DNA from: a virus
Virus record (IMG/VR): IMGVR_UViG_3300031886_000019
Location: 1 to 33,286 of that record
DNA: 33,286 bases
Direction: 5' to 3' (one strand)
A program made the translations under genes and the position numbers. The notes beneath the pieces were generated by a model. That model saw only the letters and a list, made by a program, of their open reading frames with translations, was not told where the DNA came from and did no database searches. Position 1 is the stretch's first letter, and every line of letters starts with the position of its first letter. Positions 8,669 through 16,253 of the stretch are shown piece after piece.

Positions 8669-9112
8669 ATGGCTCATTTTGCAAAACTAAACGATAGTAA
8701 CGAGGTTTTAGAAGTAGTTGTTATTGCTGATAGTAATGCTCCAAATGAGGCTGCTGGAATTGCTTTCTGTAAATCTTTATACGGTGATGATACAACTTGG
8801 AAACAAACTTCCTATAATACTCACGGTAATGTACATAATGAAGGAGGCACTCCTTTTAGAAAAAACTTTGCTGCAATAGACAATACTGTATATGACCCAA
8901 CATTAGATGCATTTATCTTAAAAAGACCAATAGATGACGATGGGGATTCTTGTACTTCTTGGACTCTTAATACTACTACAGGATTATGGGGTCCTCCATT
9001 GGATGATCCAGATGACGGGAAGATTTACAAGTGGGATGAATCAGTGCACCAAGCAGATAACTCATTAGGATGGGTAAAACTTTATGATGGAGTCGCATCA
9101 TCTGGAGAGTAA
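8669..9112 (+). CDS. tail protein of the cyanophage/pelagiphage 'MAHFAKL' type
   Basis: This 147-residue protein starts MAHFAKLNDSNEVLEVVVI, followed by an SLYGDDTTWKQTSYNTHGNVH segment and FRKNFAAID...YDPTLDAFI, then SWTLNTTTGLWGPP. I know this arrangement from small tail proteins common in marine cyanophages and pelagiphages, where it is usually annotated only as a structural or tail protein. It supports an aquatic origin. It has no membrane segment. It ends directly at the ATG of the next gene (TAA then ATG). There is only a weak purine run before its start, so translation is probably coupled to the gene upstream. Confidence 0.75.
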   Translation: MAHFAKLNDSNEVLEVVVIADSNAPNEAAGIAFCKSLYGDDTTWKQTSYNTHGNVHNEGGTPFRKNFAAIDNTVYDPTLDAFILKRPIDDDGDSCTSWTLNTTTGLWGPPLDDPDDGKIYKWDESVHQADNSLGWVKLYDGVASSGE

Positions 9113-9319
9113 ATGTCTACACAGCGTGAAGCTATCGCACGTATTGAAGAACAGTTATCGGATGTGATAGAACACGTCCATAGAATAGAAAAGAATACTG
9201 CTATCACTAACGGCAGAATAAGTAAGTTAGAACAATGGAGAGCTGGTATCGTAGGCGGGGGAACCTTACTTACAGTATTAGCCGGAAGCAGTGCCGTATG
9301 GGTACTGGTAGGAGCTTAG
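9113..9319 (+). CDS. XhlA-like membrane peptide, possible holin accessory
   Basis: This 68-residue protein has an amphipathic, coiled-coil-prone N-terminal half (about residues 5-45), then a single hydrophobic segment GGGTLLTVLAGSSAVWVLV at the C-terminus. Coiled coil plus one C-terminal transmembrane helix is the architecture of XhlA/haemolysin-type phage membrane proteins, which act with a holin at lysis. It begins on the base after the previous stop. It is far from the endolysin at 14252 and a second membrane protein at 16037, so it could alternatively anchor a virion part in the membrane. Confidence 0.6.
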   Translation: MSTQREAIARIEEQLSDVIEHVHRIEKNTAITNGRISKLEQWRAGIVGGGTLLTVLAGSSAVWVLVGA

Positions 9320-9322
9320 CTA

Positions 9323-9421
9323 ATGCCAAAGCTAGACGGAAAGAAGTTTGCGTATACTAAGGCTGGAAAGGCTCAGTACTTAAAGGCAAAGAAGAAGAAA
9401 GAGATTAAGCGTAAGAAGTAG
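9323..9421 (+). CDS. lysine-rich mini-protein (32 aa)
   Basis: A 32-codon frame starts at ATG 9323, with GGAGC 8 nt upstream. It encodes a peptide beginning MPKLDGKKFAYTKAGKAQYL and ending in a Lys/Arg-rich tail, about half basic. Very similar tiny 'MPK.dGKKf.YT.kGka' peptides occur among structural genes of marine phages, which supports a real gene. It could bind packaged DNA or capsid lining. The next gene is also strongly basic. Confidence 0.6.
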   Translation: MPKLDGKKFAYTKAGKAQYLKAKKKKEIKRKK

Positions 9422-9439
9422 TACTAATAGGAGCTATTA

Positions 9440-9718
9440 ATGGCAGCCACAAGAGGACCAAAACTAAAAGTGTCGAAGATGACACCTAAGCCAGCTAAAA
9501 ATAGAAGGAAAGGTATGCGGGGTAAACCTAAAGGTGCTAGCAATAGATTACCAACAGGACTAAATCGAAATACATCTGGTATGCGTAGTACACCTGAAAC
9601 ACAGTTTGAAACTCAGTCATCTCCGGATACGTTTGGTGGAAAACTTCCAAAGAACCCATTTAAGCAAGGTAGAACAATGCCAAAGAACCCATTCTATAAA
9701 AAATTAAAACGTAGATAG
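9440..9718 (+). CDS. basic Pro/Lys-rich protein
   Basis: This 92-residue, strongly basic and probably disordered protein contains a short duplicated unit, PKNPFK and PKNPFY, near the C-terminus. The DNA carries a matching 14-base direct repeat (9647-9660 and 9680-9693). GGAGC lies upstream of the start. No catalytic motif is visible. Together with the 32-residue basic peptide just upstream it suggests a DNA-binding or particle-internal role. That is inference from composition and place. Confidence 0.6.
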   Translation: MAATRGPKLKVSKMTPKPAKNRRKGMRGKPKGASNRLPTGLNRNTSGMRSTPETQFETQSSPDTFGGKLPKNPFKQGRTMPKNPFYKKLKRR

Positions 9719-9727
9719 TAGGAGGCC

Positions 9728-10024
9728 ATGACAGAAGATAAGAAACCCCGTGGATGGTACGGACAGCGCGTAAAAGAACTGGACGTAGAGTTCAAAAAAA
9801 TTAGAGAAGATCTAGAGCAATTGTTGCGAAACTCCCCTGAAATAATAGGCTTGCTCAATCATCCGATCATTCACGAGTATGAACACTGGGAAAAAAGAGT
9901 ACGGCGGATAGAGCAATCGCAACAGTCGTTAATTCATACACAACAGCAATTGGATTCACTAGTAAGACGAGCTGAAATTGCTGCAAAATCATTAGAGAGA
10001 AATCAGGGGAGAGGAGCGCGTTAA
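9728..10024 (+). CDS. coiled-coil protein in the structural operon
   Basis: A 98-residue helical, charged protein. Heptad-like Leu/Ile spacing runs through residues 15-45 and 55-90, and it ends in a basic tail. AGGAGG lies 2 nt before the ATG, a tight spacing. The stop overlaps the next ATG (TAATG). It is not recognised. Its place just before the adaptor-like gene suggests a small particle-assembly or virion protein. Confidence 0.6.
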   Translation: MTEDKKPRGWYGQRVKELDVEFKKIREDLEQLLRNSPEIIGLLNHPIIHEYEHWEKRVRRIEQSQQSLIHTQQQLDSLVRRAEIAAKSLERNQGRGAR

Positions 10025-10884
10025 TGAGTAGGCACCATTCCCTTGCGGATTTGAGGTCAGATATAACTACTGAGCTTAGAAATCCAACTACCGCATCTCG
10101 GTATACTAATGCAGAAATAGACCTTGCTATCCGTAGAGCAACTAACTATCTATCTGAATACTTCTGGTTTGAAGATAAAGATACAAGTAAAACCTTTACA
10201 TCTGGTACGTTTCAGTACACTTATAATGACCCAATAAAAGATATATACCGCGTAGACTTTGTGGATTCAGCTTCGAGTCCACCACAAATTGCTGTCGATT
10301 GGTATGAAGAAAAGAACATGGCTGGAACAGAGCTTTACTTTTTAGACAGCCACACAGCAAGCTCAACTATACACGTATGGTATGAGCGCCACCCCACAGC
10401 GTTCCCCTCTGACTTGACGATGAACGGAAATATTAATGCTGCTGTGACAGAGATTCCTATTTCATCAGGTACAAATACAATTGACTGGCCCGCTACGGGG
10501 TATTTAAAAATTGATAACGAAGTCATGTCGTATAGTGTTATTACACGTACTGTATCTCCTGAGACATTAACAGTAGCTAGAGGAAAAATAGATACAGCTG
10601 CACAGAGTCATACTACAGCATCTCTTCTTTCTTTTGTTAACTTAGTTGAGAAAGAAATATTCTTTGATGGTGTCCGGGATATTGCAATAGCATATTTAAA
10701 CCGTATGCGTATTGTAGATGCACCCTCCGGTGACATAGGGGGGAACATTACTGTTATGAGAGAGATAATGGAATCCTTACGACCGTGGATACGAGAGCAT
10801 CGTATGCGTTCTAAGCGTCCTGCCAAGCCAAAGAGTACTAGATCTAAACCCATGCGTTACAGGAAACGAGGCGTAAGGGGGTAG
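10024..10884 (+). CDS. head-tail adaptor/connector-like protein
   Basis: This 286-residue protein starts with a helical region like the helical bundle of head-tail adaptors: SLADLRSDITTELRN, then RYTNAEIDLAIRRATNYLSEYFWF. A beta domain follows, with a DIYRVDFVD strand. An inserted segment (about 130-200) has the 'W-P-x-x-G-Y-L-K-I-D-N-E-V-M-S-Y ... LTVARGKIDT.A..H' pattern common in phage structural proteins that carry a small beta insertion. The C-terminus is very basic (RSKRPAKPKSTRSKPMRYRK), fitting contact with DNA or the portal. It would sit below the portal ring. Recognition is by architecture and position, before the large tail protein. Confidence 0.6.
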   Translation: MSRHHSLADLRSDITTELRNPTTASRYTNAEIDLAIRRATNYLSEYFWFEDKDTSKTFTSGTFQYTYNDPIKDIYRVDFVDSASSPPQIAVDWYEEKNMAGTELYFLDSHTASSTIHVWYERHPTAFPSDLTMNGNINAAVTEIPISSGTNTIDWPATGYLKIDNEVMSYSVITRTVSPETLTVARGKIDTAAQSHTTASLLSFVNLVEKEIFFDGVRDIAIAYLNRMRIVDAPSGDIGGNITVMREIMESLRPWIREHRMRSKRPAKPKSTRSKPMRYRKRGVRG

Positions 10885-10887
10885 TAA

Positions 10888-13734
10888 ATGTCTATATTCG
10901 GTGAAATCCTATATGGTGCAGCTTCAGTCACATACACTTCTCCTATTGGCACGAATGACCAAGCAGGAGTTACACATAACATAGTTATGGACAACGTAGG
11001 GCTTATGACTGCGGGTGTTCCAACTCGTTCAGACATTACTTCTGCAATACCACGTATTTCCATCGGTTCTGAACAACGACAGCATACAGATTTCTCTGAG
11101 CGAGATACATTTGGACAGAAGTCATATCATCATGGGTTTGGGGAGTTAAACTTCGCGGATCGTGCAAAGTTCTTTTCATCAGAAGGTGTATGGACTCTAG
11201 TTCCAGACCAAGTAACACTTGCTCCGTACTGGAGTTCACATTCGTTTAGTGCTAACGCTGATGGTAGTAGTGCATATACAGATGTAAATGGGGTTATACG
11301 CGCTCAAGCTGAGTTTGGAACTAATACGTATATATTAGTAGCTGGTGATTCTGGTGCAAATAATAAATTATTTTATTGGTCTGAGACACATGATAAGTGG
11401 CTTAAATCTGCTGCCACAGCTGGAATGAGTACATCAGGTTCTAGTATTCCTCTAGACTTGCAAGCATTTGGTGTTGGAAGCAATAATAACTTGTATATTA
11501 CACAAGGCGAAGCAGTTAATATGGTGCGATTTAACTCCAACTTAAGCACAGTAGCGGACAATGGTGTACCTGCTAAATTTCTAGAATCATTTGCTGGTAA
11601 ATTATGGAGAGCTGATAACTTAAATGAGATTTATCATTCAGTAGATCCACATAGTGATGGTAGTGCTACATGGACAGCACCTACTGGTATGAACGATGGT
11701 ACTGTTGGAGATTCTACGTATGTTATACGGGGTATGTGTGTACATGATAGAGCCTTATGGATTGGTAAAGATGATGGTATCTACCGAATATACAATTCAT
11801 CTACCTCTGCTACAGAGATTTGGACGTGTGAAAAAGTAATTGATTTATCACATGTTATTAGTCAGTTTAATGGACAAGCTATGATGAGCTTTGGTGGAAA
11901 TCTATACTTTACTGTAGATCGTGGTATGGGTAAGTATGATGGTGCTACCATACAATATATGGGACCAGACAAAGGTTCTAATCCTACAGAGAACAGTATG
12001 CAATTACAATCTGTGTTTAATACTGCATTACCACAAGATATAAATACAGAAGCAGCCTCACTTAACTCTGGTACAATGGGTACTATACGTTCTATGACAC
12101 ATGACGGCACAAATATCTATGTTGCAGTTGATTCTGGTGGAAGCGCTACAGGAGGCTCTGGTCTTGAGTCTCGTGTAATGGCTTTTGGAAGTTCTGGTTG
12201 GCATCAAGTATATTCTACGAATGAATGGGAGACTGTAGCGCATGAGCCGGGAGACTACCGTACACAGTATGTTGGCTTTATACCTAGAAAAGGAAACGCT
12301 GGGTATGAAAATTATCCACGTATCATTATAGGTAATGAGGCTGTAACAAATGAAGAAGAAGATACTGTTGAAAAAGAAGATAGGGTACTAATGGCTTTCC
12401 TTCCTAGATGGGGACAGAATTTATTAGATGATCTTGTGACCGGACAAGACTACGCGCTAGCCTTCCAAGATTCTGGTTACTTAATTACTTCATGGTTTGA
12501 TGGAGGTCTGCCGGATGTTGAAAAAACTTTCTTTGATGTCGTAGTTGCAGCACAAAACATAGGATTAGGTACTGCCAATAATCATATAAAGGTCGAGTAT
12601 CAAGTAGATGACATAGATATATGGAATGAACTTCATCAAAAGACGAGTGTTTCAGATAGTGATGTTGATTTAGTTGTTTCAAGTCCATTACAAAAACTTA
12701 CCTTTCCAGATAACGGAAATCTTGATAAGTCTATTTATGCTAAGAAAATTAGGTTGAAGTTTACACTTAATCGTGCAACAACTGGCGATTATGCTTATTA
12801 TACTACACCAGTCCTTAAATCATGGGCTTACCATTTTGTTGTTCGTCCTGAGTCTCGATACGGTTGGAATCTTACTATTAAATGTTATGATAACCTTATA
12901 GACTTACAGCGTAGACAGGTAAGCAGACCGGCAGATGAGCTTCGACAGTACCTGTACTCACTTCGTGACCAGAAGATACCTATCATTTTCCACGATGGTA
13001 CTGAGCTACACCAGATTAAAAACAAAGTGACTAATCCATCTATGGAGTATCTAACTGGTGCTGAAAGCTCTGCTCCTAACGGGTATACCGCATCGAGTTC
13101 TGTTATATCAACTACCGCACAGTATAGATCACATGGTTTTAGATCAATGAAAGTAACTCCGGATGCTGCAACAGGGGACGCTTCTGTTACGATAGGTACA
13201 TTTGACTTACTTAAATATGATAACGTATTTGCTGCAGCAACTATCTGGGTACCAGAAGGTACAGATAATGTGTACTTACAAGTAATAAAGACTTCAGATA
13301 GTTCTATATTAGCAGAAATAGAGTACACTCCAATGACTGCTTCGGGTGAGTTTGGGGATATTTACTTAGCAAATCATACTAGGTGGGTAAGGAAAACATT
13401 GTTTGCTGAGACTATTCCTGCGGCAGCTAACTACACATTCAGAGTTATACGTAAGTCGGCAGATGCTGATACGGTTGCACCCTTCTATGTTGATACAGTA
13501 GAGCTCTCTAACAACGGACCTAACAACTTAAAGCAAACAAATTATGACTATGTTGATGGAGACCAACTACGATGTAGATGGTTAGGTACACCACATAACT
13601 CTGAGAGTGTACGTCAATCTGGGTATCAAGTATATATTACAGGTATGACAGAATCTCTTAGATACCCAGAAGTCAGACAGAGTAACACAAGTTTTGATAG
13701 TGAGATTACGATCTCTCTAAGAGAAGTATCTTAA
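10888..13734 (+). CDS. large tail protein with C-terminal carbohydrate-binding-like region
   Basis: This 948-residue beta-rich protein is the largest complete virion gene here. Residues about 100-480 carry repeated blade-like strands (for example GKDDGIYRIYN, GGNLYFTVDRGMGKYDG and MTHDGTNIYVAVDSGG), suggesting a beta-propeller as in podovirus tail-hub or nozzle proteins. Around residues 690-885 a KVTNPSMEYLTG...NGYTASS...YRSHGFRSMKVT region, ending before YVDTVELSN, resembles a CBM-like jelly roll. A GDQLRCRWLGTPHNSESVR motif follows, seen in tail proteins before a final beta domain. It may contact cell-surface glycans. It overlaps the nuclease gene by one base (TAATG). Domain calls are by eye. 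Confidence 0.7.
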   Translation: MSIFGEILYGAASVTYTSPIGTNDQAGVTHNIVMDNVGLMTAGVPTRSDITSAIPRISIGSEQRQHTDFSERDTFGQKSYHHGFGELNFADRAKFFSSEGVWTLVPDQVTLAPYWSSHSFSANADGSSAYTDVNGVIRAQAEFGTNTYILVAGDSGANNKLFYWSETHDKWLKSAATAGMSTSGSSIPLDLQAFGVGSNNNLYITQGEAVNMVRFNSNLSTVADNGVPAKFLESFAGKLWRADNLNEIYHSVDPHSDGSATWTAPTGMNDGTVGDSTYVIRGMCVHDRALWIGKDDGIYRIYNSSTSATEIWTCEKVIDLSHVISQFNGQAMMSFGGNLYFTVDRGMGKYDGATIQYMGPDKGSNPTENSMQLQSVFNTALPQDINTEAASLNSGTMGTIRSMTHDGTNIYVAVDSGGSATGGSGLESRVMAFGSSGWHQVYSTNEWETVAHEPGDYRTQYVGFIPRKGNAGYENYPRIIIGNEAVTNEEEDTVEKEDRVLMAFLPRWGQNLLDDLVTGQDYALAFQDSGYLITSWFDGGLPDVEKTFFDVVVAAQNIGLGTANNHIKVEYQVDDIDIWNELHQKTSVSDSDVDLVVSSPLQKLTFPDNGNLDKSIYAKKIRLKFTLNRATTGDYAYYTTPVLKSWAYHFVVRPESRYGWNLTIKCYDNLIDLQRRQVSRPADELRQYLYSLRDQKIPIIFHDGTELHQIKNKVTNPSMEYLTGAESSAPNGYTASSSVISTTAQYRSHGFRSMKVTPDAATGDASVTIGTFDLLKYDNVFAAATIWVPEGTDNVYLQVIKTSDSSILAEIEYTPMTASGEFGDIYLANHTRWVRKTLFAETIPAAANYTFRVIRKSADADTVAPFYVDTVELSNNGPNNLKQTNYDYVDGDQLRCRWLGTPHNSESVRQSGYQVYITGMTESLRYPEVRQSNTSFDSEITISLREVS

Positions 13735-14243
13735 TGGATAGTATTAAGAAAATTAGTAACTTAAGAGGGGCTAGACAAGCATCTCAGATGCCTAAATTTC
13801 CTAGAACATATATAAAGAATAATACAGATACAGTTCTTAGAGACCGTCGTAGATCTAAACCTGTATTCGGACCGGAAGAATTAGAATCGAGAGCAGCACA
13901 GGGTTTTTATGGTACATTACCTGAACGAATTATGCATAAAAAGCTCAGTCAAATGATGCAGGGTACTCATAATTTTATATTTCAAAGAACAGAAGGTGGA
14001 GGACGAAACTATATTGGTGGATTTGTTCTTGACTTTTTAATAACAGATAAGCTTCCTTACTTAGTAATTGAAATACTAGGAAACTATTGGCATCAGGCTT
14101 ATGAACAGGCTGCGGACTTAGAACGTGCGATGGCCGTTAAACGTGAAGGCTACATATACCATGAAATTTGGGAAAGTGAAATATATATTAGTGATGAGTA
14201 TCTAGAAAACAAATTAAATGTTATACTAGAAGGAAGACTTTAG
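13734..14243 (+). CDS. Vsr/DUF559-like PD-(D/E)xK-fold nuclease
   Basis: This 169-residue protein matches the Vsr/DUF559 pattern: TLPERIMHKKL (E64) starts the fold, then GGFVLDFLI (D100), YLVIEILGNYWH (E113, H120), a helix with D128 and R131, and GYIYHEIWESEIY (E148) closing it. These are the catalytic or fold-defining residues of very-short-patch repair and DUF559 endonucleases. The lysine of classic PD-(D/E)xK is absent, as in DUF559. The N-terminal 55 residues are basic and may bind DNA. It is encoded inside the virion/lysis operon, so it could act in genome packaging or resolution, host DNA attack, or as a free-standing homing-type enzyme. Function is not established. Confidence 0.7.
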   Translation: MDSIKKISNLRGARQASQMPKFPRTYIKNNTDTVLRDRRRSKPVFGPEELESRAAQGFYGTLPERIMHKKLSQMMQGTHNFIFQRTEGGGRNYIGGFVLDFLITDKLPYLVIEILGNYWHQAYEQAADLERAMAVKREGYIYHEIWESEIYISDEYLENKLNVILEGRL

Positions 14244-14251
14244 GAGGAATT

Positions 14252-14941
14252 ATGTTAAATCAATACGGTCATGCTCGCGGTTGGATGCCGGATGTAAACC
14301 ACATAGGCACAACTCAATACGGGTACGCTGATGTTCCCCCCAACACTATGAAACCAATAGCTGTGATTAACCACATTATGCAAGGCTATGCTAGAACCAT
14401 GGTTGAGTGGGCTGAGACTAATAGTGTACAGAAGTCAGCACACTTTATTGTAGACAGAGAAGGTAACATCACTCAGACAGTAAGTATATACTCCCCTGCG
14501 TGGCATGCTGGCCGTACTGCTAAAGAATCATGGAAGTCTTTTCCCGGAGGTAATCCGAATAAGTATACTGTGGGTATAGAGCATGAAGGATTCAGTGTAG
14601 ATCCCGGCTATGGTTATGATTTTATATATGAAGATGAGTGGCCGGAAGCTATGATGCAAGCCTCAGCTAAGATACATCAGTGGGTACTGGGGGAACTAGG
14701 GCTTGAAGCTAATGACCAGACGGTCATAGGTCACTATGAAACGGATGCTGTTAGTCGTGCTAATGATCCAGGTCCTGCATGGAGTAAAGATACTCTGCTT
14801 AGTCTGATTGCGGGAGAGTCCAGTCATTCAGAAACTGATCAATCAGTTTGTAATTGCGATGAGAGATTAGCCACCATAGAACAGCGGCTAGACAAACTAG
14901 AAGCATGGGCAAGAAAAGAAGACGATAATTCATTCGACTAG
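14252..14941 (+). CDS. N-acetylmuramoyl-L-alanine amidase (endolysin)
   Basis: This enzyme cleaves the bond between N-acetylmuramic acid and L-alanine in peptidoglycan. The 229-residue protein has an Amidase_2 domain at about 30-185: VINHIMQG (H41, zinc), SAHFIVDREGNITQ, WHAGR, YTVGIEHEG (E110), VIGHYETD (H161, zinc) and NDPGPAW (D172, third ligand). The tail (about 200-229) has a C-N-C then a short coiled coil, perhaps for oligomerisation. There is no signal peptide, so release would need a holin; a candidate lies at 16037. AGGAGG precedes the start. Its TAG overlaps the stop of the inverted gene. Alternatively it could be a virion-associated lysin. Confidence 0.9.
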   Translation: MLNQYGHARGWMPDVNHIGTTQYGYADVPPNTMKPIAVINHIMQGYARTMVEWAETNSVQKSAHFIVDREGNITQTVSIYSPAWHAGRTAKESWKSFPGGNPNKYTVGIEHEGFSVDPGYGYDFIYEDEWPEAMMQASAKIHQWVLGELGLEANDQTVIGHYETDAVSRANDPGPAWSKDTLLSLIAGESSHSETDQSVCNCDERLATIEQRLDKLEAWARKEDDNSFD

Positions 14942-15195
14942 TCGTCTTTAATCGAGCCGAGTTCCACCTTATTATCTTGGTTAATAAACGATTCATAATG
15001 TGACCCCATCCAATCTACAGGTACCTTGTCGTTATCAGATAGTTTTACAAATAAATCCATGCAATCTTCACTACAAATCGCAGTGGCTTGCTCATCATCA
15101 TGGCCTTTTGAGATTCTAATAGAGGTCTCTTCAGGTAATGTTCCACAAAAAACACAGGGTCCTTCTACTGTATCTAGGAATTCAACCTTTAACAT
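14938..15195 (-). CDS. small zinc-binding protein, inverted inside the late operon
   Basis: An 85-residue acidic protein with CVFCG (residues 14-18) and C-S-E-D-C further on, a plausible four-cysteine zinc site. The ATG at 15195 has GGAG 4 nt upstream and is preferred to the in-frame TTG one codon earlier. It is the only leftward gene in the left arm. Its stop and the amidase stop share the palindrome CTAG (14938-14941). It has its own extended -10 promoter. It looks like the small cysteine proteins of the early arm. Function unknown. Confidence 0.7.
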   Translation of the reverse strand: MLKVEFLDTVEGPCVFCGTLPEETSIRISKGHDDEQATAICSEDCMDLFVKLSDNDKVPVDWMGSHYESFINQDNKVELGSIKDD

Positions 15196-15203
15196 CAAGC
15201 TCC

Positions 15204-15259
15204 TTGAAAAAGTTTTTTATATATGGTATAATTATAGCATGAAACTAGTCACATTGAAA
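15204..15259. promoter_or_regulatory. bidirectional promoter with palindromic -10
   Basis: On the + strand TTGAAA (15204-15209), 17 bp, TATAAT (15227-15232), with the start expected near 15239. On the - strand TATAAT (15236-15231) is preceded by TG one base away (extended -10) and TTTCAA at 15259-15254 with a 17-bp spacer. The two -10 boxes form the perfect palindrome TATAATTATA (15227-15236). It serves the phosphoesterase rightward and the zinc-protein gene leftward. Confidence 0.7.
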
Positions 15260-16027
15260 GCTGAAAAAGATATTCAGCTATTTCCCATAGGGGATGTACA
15301 ATATGGGCCACCTGCATGTGATATCAATGGATTCCAGCGTTGGGTAGACTATGCGATGTCGCATAAAAATCCGATGTTTATAGGTACTGGGGATTATATT
15401 GATTTAGGTAGCCCATCAAACAGGAACAGTATCATTGCTGACATAAAGAAAGGAAATCTATATGACACTATCCAGGAAGCCTTGGATACAAAGTCAAGAG
15501 AGTTCTTAGAAGTTGTAAAAGATATACTGAAACCGACAAGAGGTAAATGGTTAGGGCTTGTAGAAGGACATCATTATTGGGAGTACGCAGATGGTACGAC
15601 AACAGATAAGGAACTTGCAGAATATCTAGGATGTGAATTCCTAGGCACTTCAGGTATCGTTACCATGAAACTACCCAAAAAACAAAAGTGTTCTATATGG
15701 CTACACCACGGTAAGGGCGGTGGCTCTGCGATAGGTGGTCCACTTACACAATTAGAAAAGATGCTACACTCTTTTGATGCAGATATATATTTAATCGGAC
15801 ATCACCACAAAAAAGTAGCAACCAAAGTACAAAAGTTATATGCCAATAATCAAAAGCTATCTCATAAAGATGTGATACTTGCGTGTACTGGCAGCTGGCT
15901 GAAGGGTTATATGCAGGACTCTGATACATATGTAGAGAAAGGTATGATGACCCCCGCCGCACTAGGCGGAATAAAGATAGATATCAAGACGGAGAATTCG
16001 TCTGTAGATATGCAAATAGTACTGTAG
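15239..16027 (+). CDS. calcineurin-like metallophosphoesterase
   Basis: This 262-residue metal-dependent phosphoesterase has the family motifs in order: IGDVQYG (D19; Gln where the classical motif has His), GTGDYID (D52), VEGHHYWE (in place of GNHE), LHHGKGG (H156/H157) and IGHHHKK (GHxH). Substrates of phage members include nucleotides, RNA or DNA ends, and phosphoproteins, so none can be assigned. I chose ATG 15239 although the frame is open from 15026: the sequence before it contains a promoter and the inverted zinc gene. The promoter puts the transcript start at or beside the ATG, and no Shine-Dalgarno is present, so the mRNA is probably leaderless. The holin-like gene follows. Confidence 0.85.
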   Translation: MKLVTLKAEKDIQLFPIGDVQYGPPACDINGFQRWVDYAMSHKNPMFIGTGDYIDLGSPSNRNSIIADIKKGNLYDTIQEALDTKSREFLEVVKDILKPTRGKWLGLVEGHHYWEYADGTTTDKELAEYLGCEFLGTSGIVTMKLPKKQKCSIWLHHGKGGGSAIGGPLTQLEKMLHSFDADIYLIGHHHKKVATKVQKLYANNQKLSHKDVILACTGSWLKGYMQDSDTYVEKGMMTPAALGGIKIDIKTENSSVDMQIVL

Positions 16028-16036
16028 GAGGTACAA

Positions 16037-16252
16037 ATGTTTAAGGAAGCGAATTTGAAGGATTTGGGGGAACGCTGTGCGATGACATTTATCCAAGCAT
16101 TTTTGGGTATTGTTGCAGCGGGACCATTAGTAGGTATGGATGTTGAGCCTATGAAAGCAGGGGCAGCAGCTGGTGTTGCAGCCGTACTGTCAGTCGTAAA
16201 GACTTATGTAGCACAACATTCTGGTGACAAGTCAGGAAGTATAATTTCCTAA
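16037..16252 (+). CDS. holin-like membrane protein (r1t-type)
   Basis: This 71-residue protein begins with LKDLGERCAMTFIQAFLGIVAAG, a charged start leading into a first hydrophobic helix. A second, Ala/Gly-rich helix follows (AGAAAGVAAVLSVVKTYV), then a polar tail. This 'DL.ER...TF.QAFL.....' form with two helices is typical of r1t-type phage holins, which permeabilise the membrane so that the endolysin reaches the wall. AGGAGG lies 6 nt before the ATG. It is two genes downstream of the amidase, a normal lysis arrangement interrupted by the inverted zinc gene and the phosphoesterase. Confidence 0.75.
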   Translation: MFKEANLKDLGERCAMTFIQAFLGIVAAGPLVGMDVEPMKAGAAAGVAAVLSVVKTYVAQHSGDKSGSIIS

Positions 16253-16253
16253 T

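Noticed and set aside
8004-8684. Leftward and third-frame frames in the glycine-rich gene
   Set aside because: They are composition artefacts of GGN repeats (Ser/Thr/Pro-rich on the other strand), without start signals.
15026-15238. N-terminal extension of the phosphoesterase to 15026
   Set aside because: The region encodes the inverted zinc protein on the other strand and contains the phosphoesterase's own promoter. The extension is also unlike the family's start.
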